Shown here one piece after another: positions 62,653 to 64,000 of a stretch of 64,000 nucleotides of DNA. The notes beneath the pieces are model-generated. The model ran no database searches. It was not told the origin of the DNA and saw only the letters and a list, made by a program, of their open reading frames with translations. Origin of the DNA: Oreohelix idahoensis (taxonomy: Eukaryota; Mollusca; Gastropoda; Stylommatophora; Oreohelicidae); contig JAMPIV010006387.1 in NCBI GenBank assembly GCA_024509875.1, forward strand, positions 477,501 to 541,500, read 5' to 3'. The position numbers and the translations under genes were made by a program. Every line of letters begins with the position of its first letter. Position 1 is the first letter of the stretch.

Positions 62653-63996
62653 ATGCATACCTATCAGACACAATGGCTAATTAAGGATGGTCTACGGCTG
62701 GGCCACCTGAACATTTACCATTTATTAGGCAAACTTCCTGAGCTTACACAAATTCTGAATAAAAATTTTCATGTTTTTGGACTTTCCGAAAGTCGTTTAA
62801 ACGACAAAATATCAGATGATGAAATTGCCCTAAATGGCTTTAAAACAGTTCGGCGAGACTCAAGTAGAAAGCTAGAAACAGGTATAGTAGTATATATTTC
62901 AACTTCTATTAGTTATCGCCACAGAAGCGATTTAGAGACAGCAGAGACCGAGTGCATATGGTTAGAAATAAAACTACCGACTCAGGGACAATTTCTAGTC
63001 GGGTATCTTTATAGAAATCCCAGTGCAGGAGCCATCTGGTATGAAGATTTCACCACCATGATGGATAAAGTATTTACCACTGCCAAAGAAATTATTCTTC
63101 TAGGCGATTTCAACATCGACATGCATAACACAAACCAAACGTGGGAAAACATCATACTATCTTACAACCTAAAACAAATAGTCAACCAGCCTACCAGGGT
63201 AACAAATGCATCATCCACAACAGTTGACCATATCTACGTCACCTGTGCAGAAAACATTATAGAATGCTCTGTTCCTACTGTCGCGATGAGTGACCACTAT
63301 CCTATATGTTGCACGTGGTCAAAGAATAAATATAAAGCCCCAAGAAATAAACATATCAGTATTAAATTTAGAAGTTTTAAAAATTTCAACCGTGAACTAT
63401 TTTTACATGATTTGCGAACTGCACATCTTGCCAGTGTTAACCAGATTTCTGATCCCGATGACTCCATTGCCCATTGGACACGTATCTTTCTTTGTGTGTT
63501 TGATAACCACGCACCAACTAAAGAAGTTCGTGTGAAACGACAGGTCAAATCTCCTTGGATCACACAAGCAGTGCTAGACGCCATGAGGCAGAGAGATCAA
63601 GCTCACAAAAACAAGGACTTTAACACATACAGAGCACAGAGGAACAAAGTGCAATATTTAATTCGTAGTGAAAAAAGAAATTACTTTAAAAACTTGGTTC
63701 AGAACAAAACAAACAGTAAAGATATATGGAAAGCAGTCAACACCTTAGCGAACAAGCGAAATCTGTCAGTCTCGTCAACCCCTAACACTTCATTTACTTG
63801 CACAGACTTCAGCAATTACCTTCAGGCAGAAATAAACAGTCTTAAATCTACAATACCAAATTCACCTTGTGACTTAGGCAGGCTGTCAGTATTTTGTGAG
63901 AACAAATGTACCAACACAATCCCATCCAACATTCCGTTTATGACAGTTAATGAAGTATATAACTATCTTCTAGGAGTTAAAGAACCAACGGGCTGA
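62653..63996 (+). CDS. LINE-B ORF2, APE endonuclease and linker, cut by the window edge
   Basis: A frame of 447 codons from ATG (MHTYQTQWLIKDGLRLGHLN). Endonuclease motifs: GHLNIYHLLG (N), FGLSESRLN (catalytic E), FLVGYLYRNPSAG, IILLGDFNIDMHN (D, N), VDHIYVT and MSDHYPICCTW (D-H). The linker AMRQRDQAHKNKDFNTYR and the RT onset NEVYNYLLGVKE follow. Near 63985 a one-base loss relative to the copy at 37700 makes a premature TGA. RT motifs lie beyond the window. Nicks DNA for target-primed reverse transcription. Confidence 0.9.
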   Translation: MHTYQTQWLIKDGLRLGHLNIYHLLGKLPELTQILNKNFHVFGLSESRLNDKISDDEIALNGFKTVRRDSSRKLETGIVVYISTSISYRHRSDLETAETECIWLEIKLPTQGQFLVGYLYRNPSAGAIWYEDFTTMMDKVFTTAKEIILLGDFNIDMHNTNQTWENIILSYNLKQIVNQPTRVTNASSTTVDHIYVTCAENIIECSVPTVAMSDHYPICCTWSKNKYKAPRNKHISIKFRSFKNFNRELFLHDLRTAHLASVNQISDPDDSIAHWTRIFLCVFDNHAPTKEVRVKRQVKSPWITQAVLDAMRQRDQAHKNKDFNTYRAQRNKVQYLIRSEKRNYFKNLVQNKTNSKDIWKAVNTLANKRNLSVSSTPNTSFTCTDFSNYLQAEINSLKSTIPNSPCDLGRLSVFCENKCTNTIPSNIPFMTVNEVYNYLLGVKEPTG

Positions 63997-64000
63997 TCAC

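Overview
This window looks like transposon-dominated DNA from an animal, most likely an invertebrate, and I see no host gene that I can defend. Metazoan mariner, RTE-, R2-, Nimb/I- and CR1/L2-type LINEs, tRNA-derived SINEs, a Harbinger-like MITE and Gmr1-type Ty3/gypsy elements all occur, in AT-rich DNA with many microsatellites. No operons, bacterial genes or CRISPR arrays are visible. I cannot name the species. Provisional family names used here: LINE-A (RTE-like, GAA-rich tail), LINE-B (CR1/L2-like, GTTC tail), LINE-C (I/Nimb-like with RNase H), LINE-E (second RTE-like family, TAAG tail), LINE-F (ATT tail).

Layout. 1-3035: LINE and mariner remnants; LINE-F is split by a 1,042-bp solo LTR. 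3036-4800: AT-rich repeats and a 310-bp retroposon. 4801-6940: the RT/RNase H half of a Gmr1-like gypsy (minus), hit by a short LINE-A 3' end. 6945-9780: an R2-type LINE with a restriction-like endonuclease, split by a 1,314-bp solo LTR. 9808-14770: LINE-C and LINE 5' modules (minus). 16309-30886: one about 3.3-kb LINE-A (minus), split by a complete 8.9-kb Gmr1-like gypsy (17201-26058) and by a 2.4-kb solo LTR (26097-28493). 31-44 kb: SINE heads, LINE-B copies, a minisatellite inside a LINE, LINE-E. 44739-45242: a MITE. 46-53.8 kb: LTR and LINE remnants, including LINE-B nested in LINE-A. 53777-59945: a second Gmr1-like gypsy (minus), hit by a SINE and a LINE-E. 59950-64000: the 5' part of a LINE-B with an esterase-type ORF1 and an endonuclease ORF2 that runs off the window.

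The most informative results come from nesting. Target-site duplications (TSDs) let insertion order be read. For LINE-A, the R2-type LINE and gypsy-2 gag, removing the insert restores the host element's reading frame across the junction. The three gypsy copies share the unusual order gag-PR-IN-RT-RH. The largest intact ORF (19534-23049, gag-protease-integrase) has a complete integrase catalytic set, while the RT-RNase H part of the same element is wrecked and its LTRs differ by several indels. That contrast is the best candidate here for something beyond ordinary decay.
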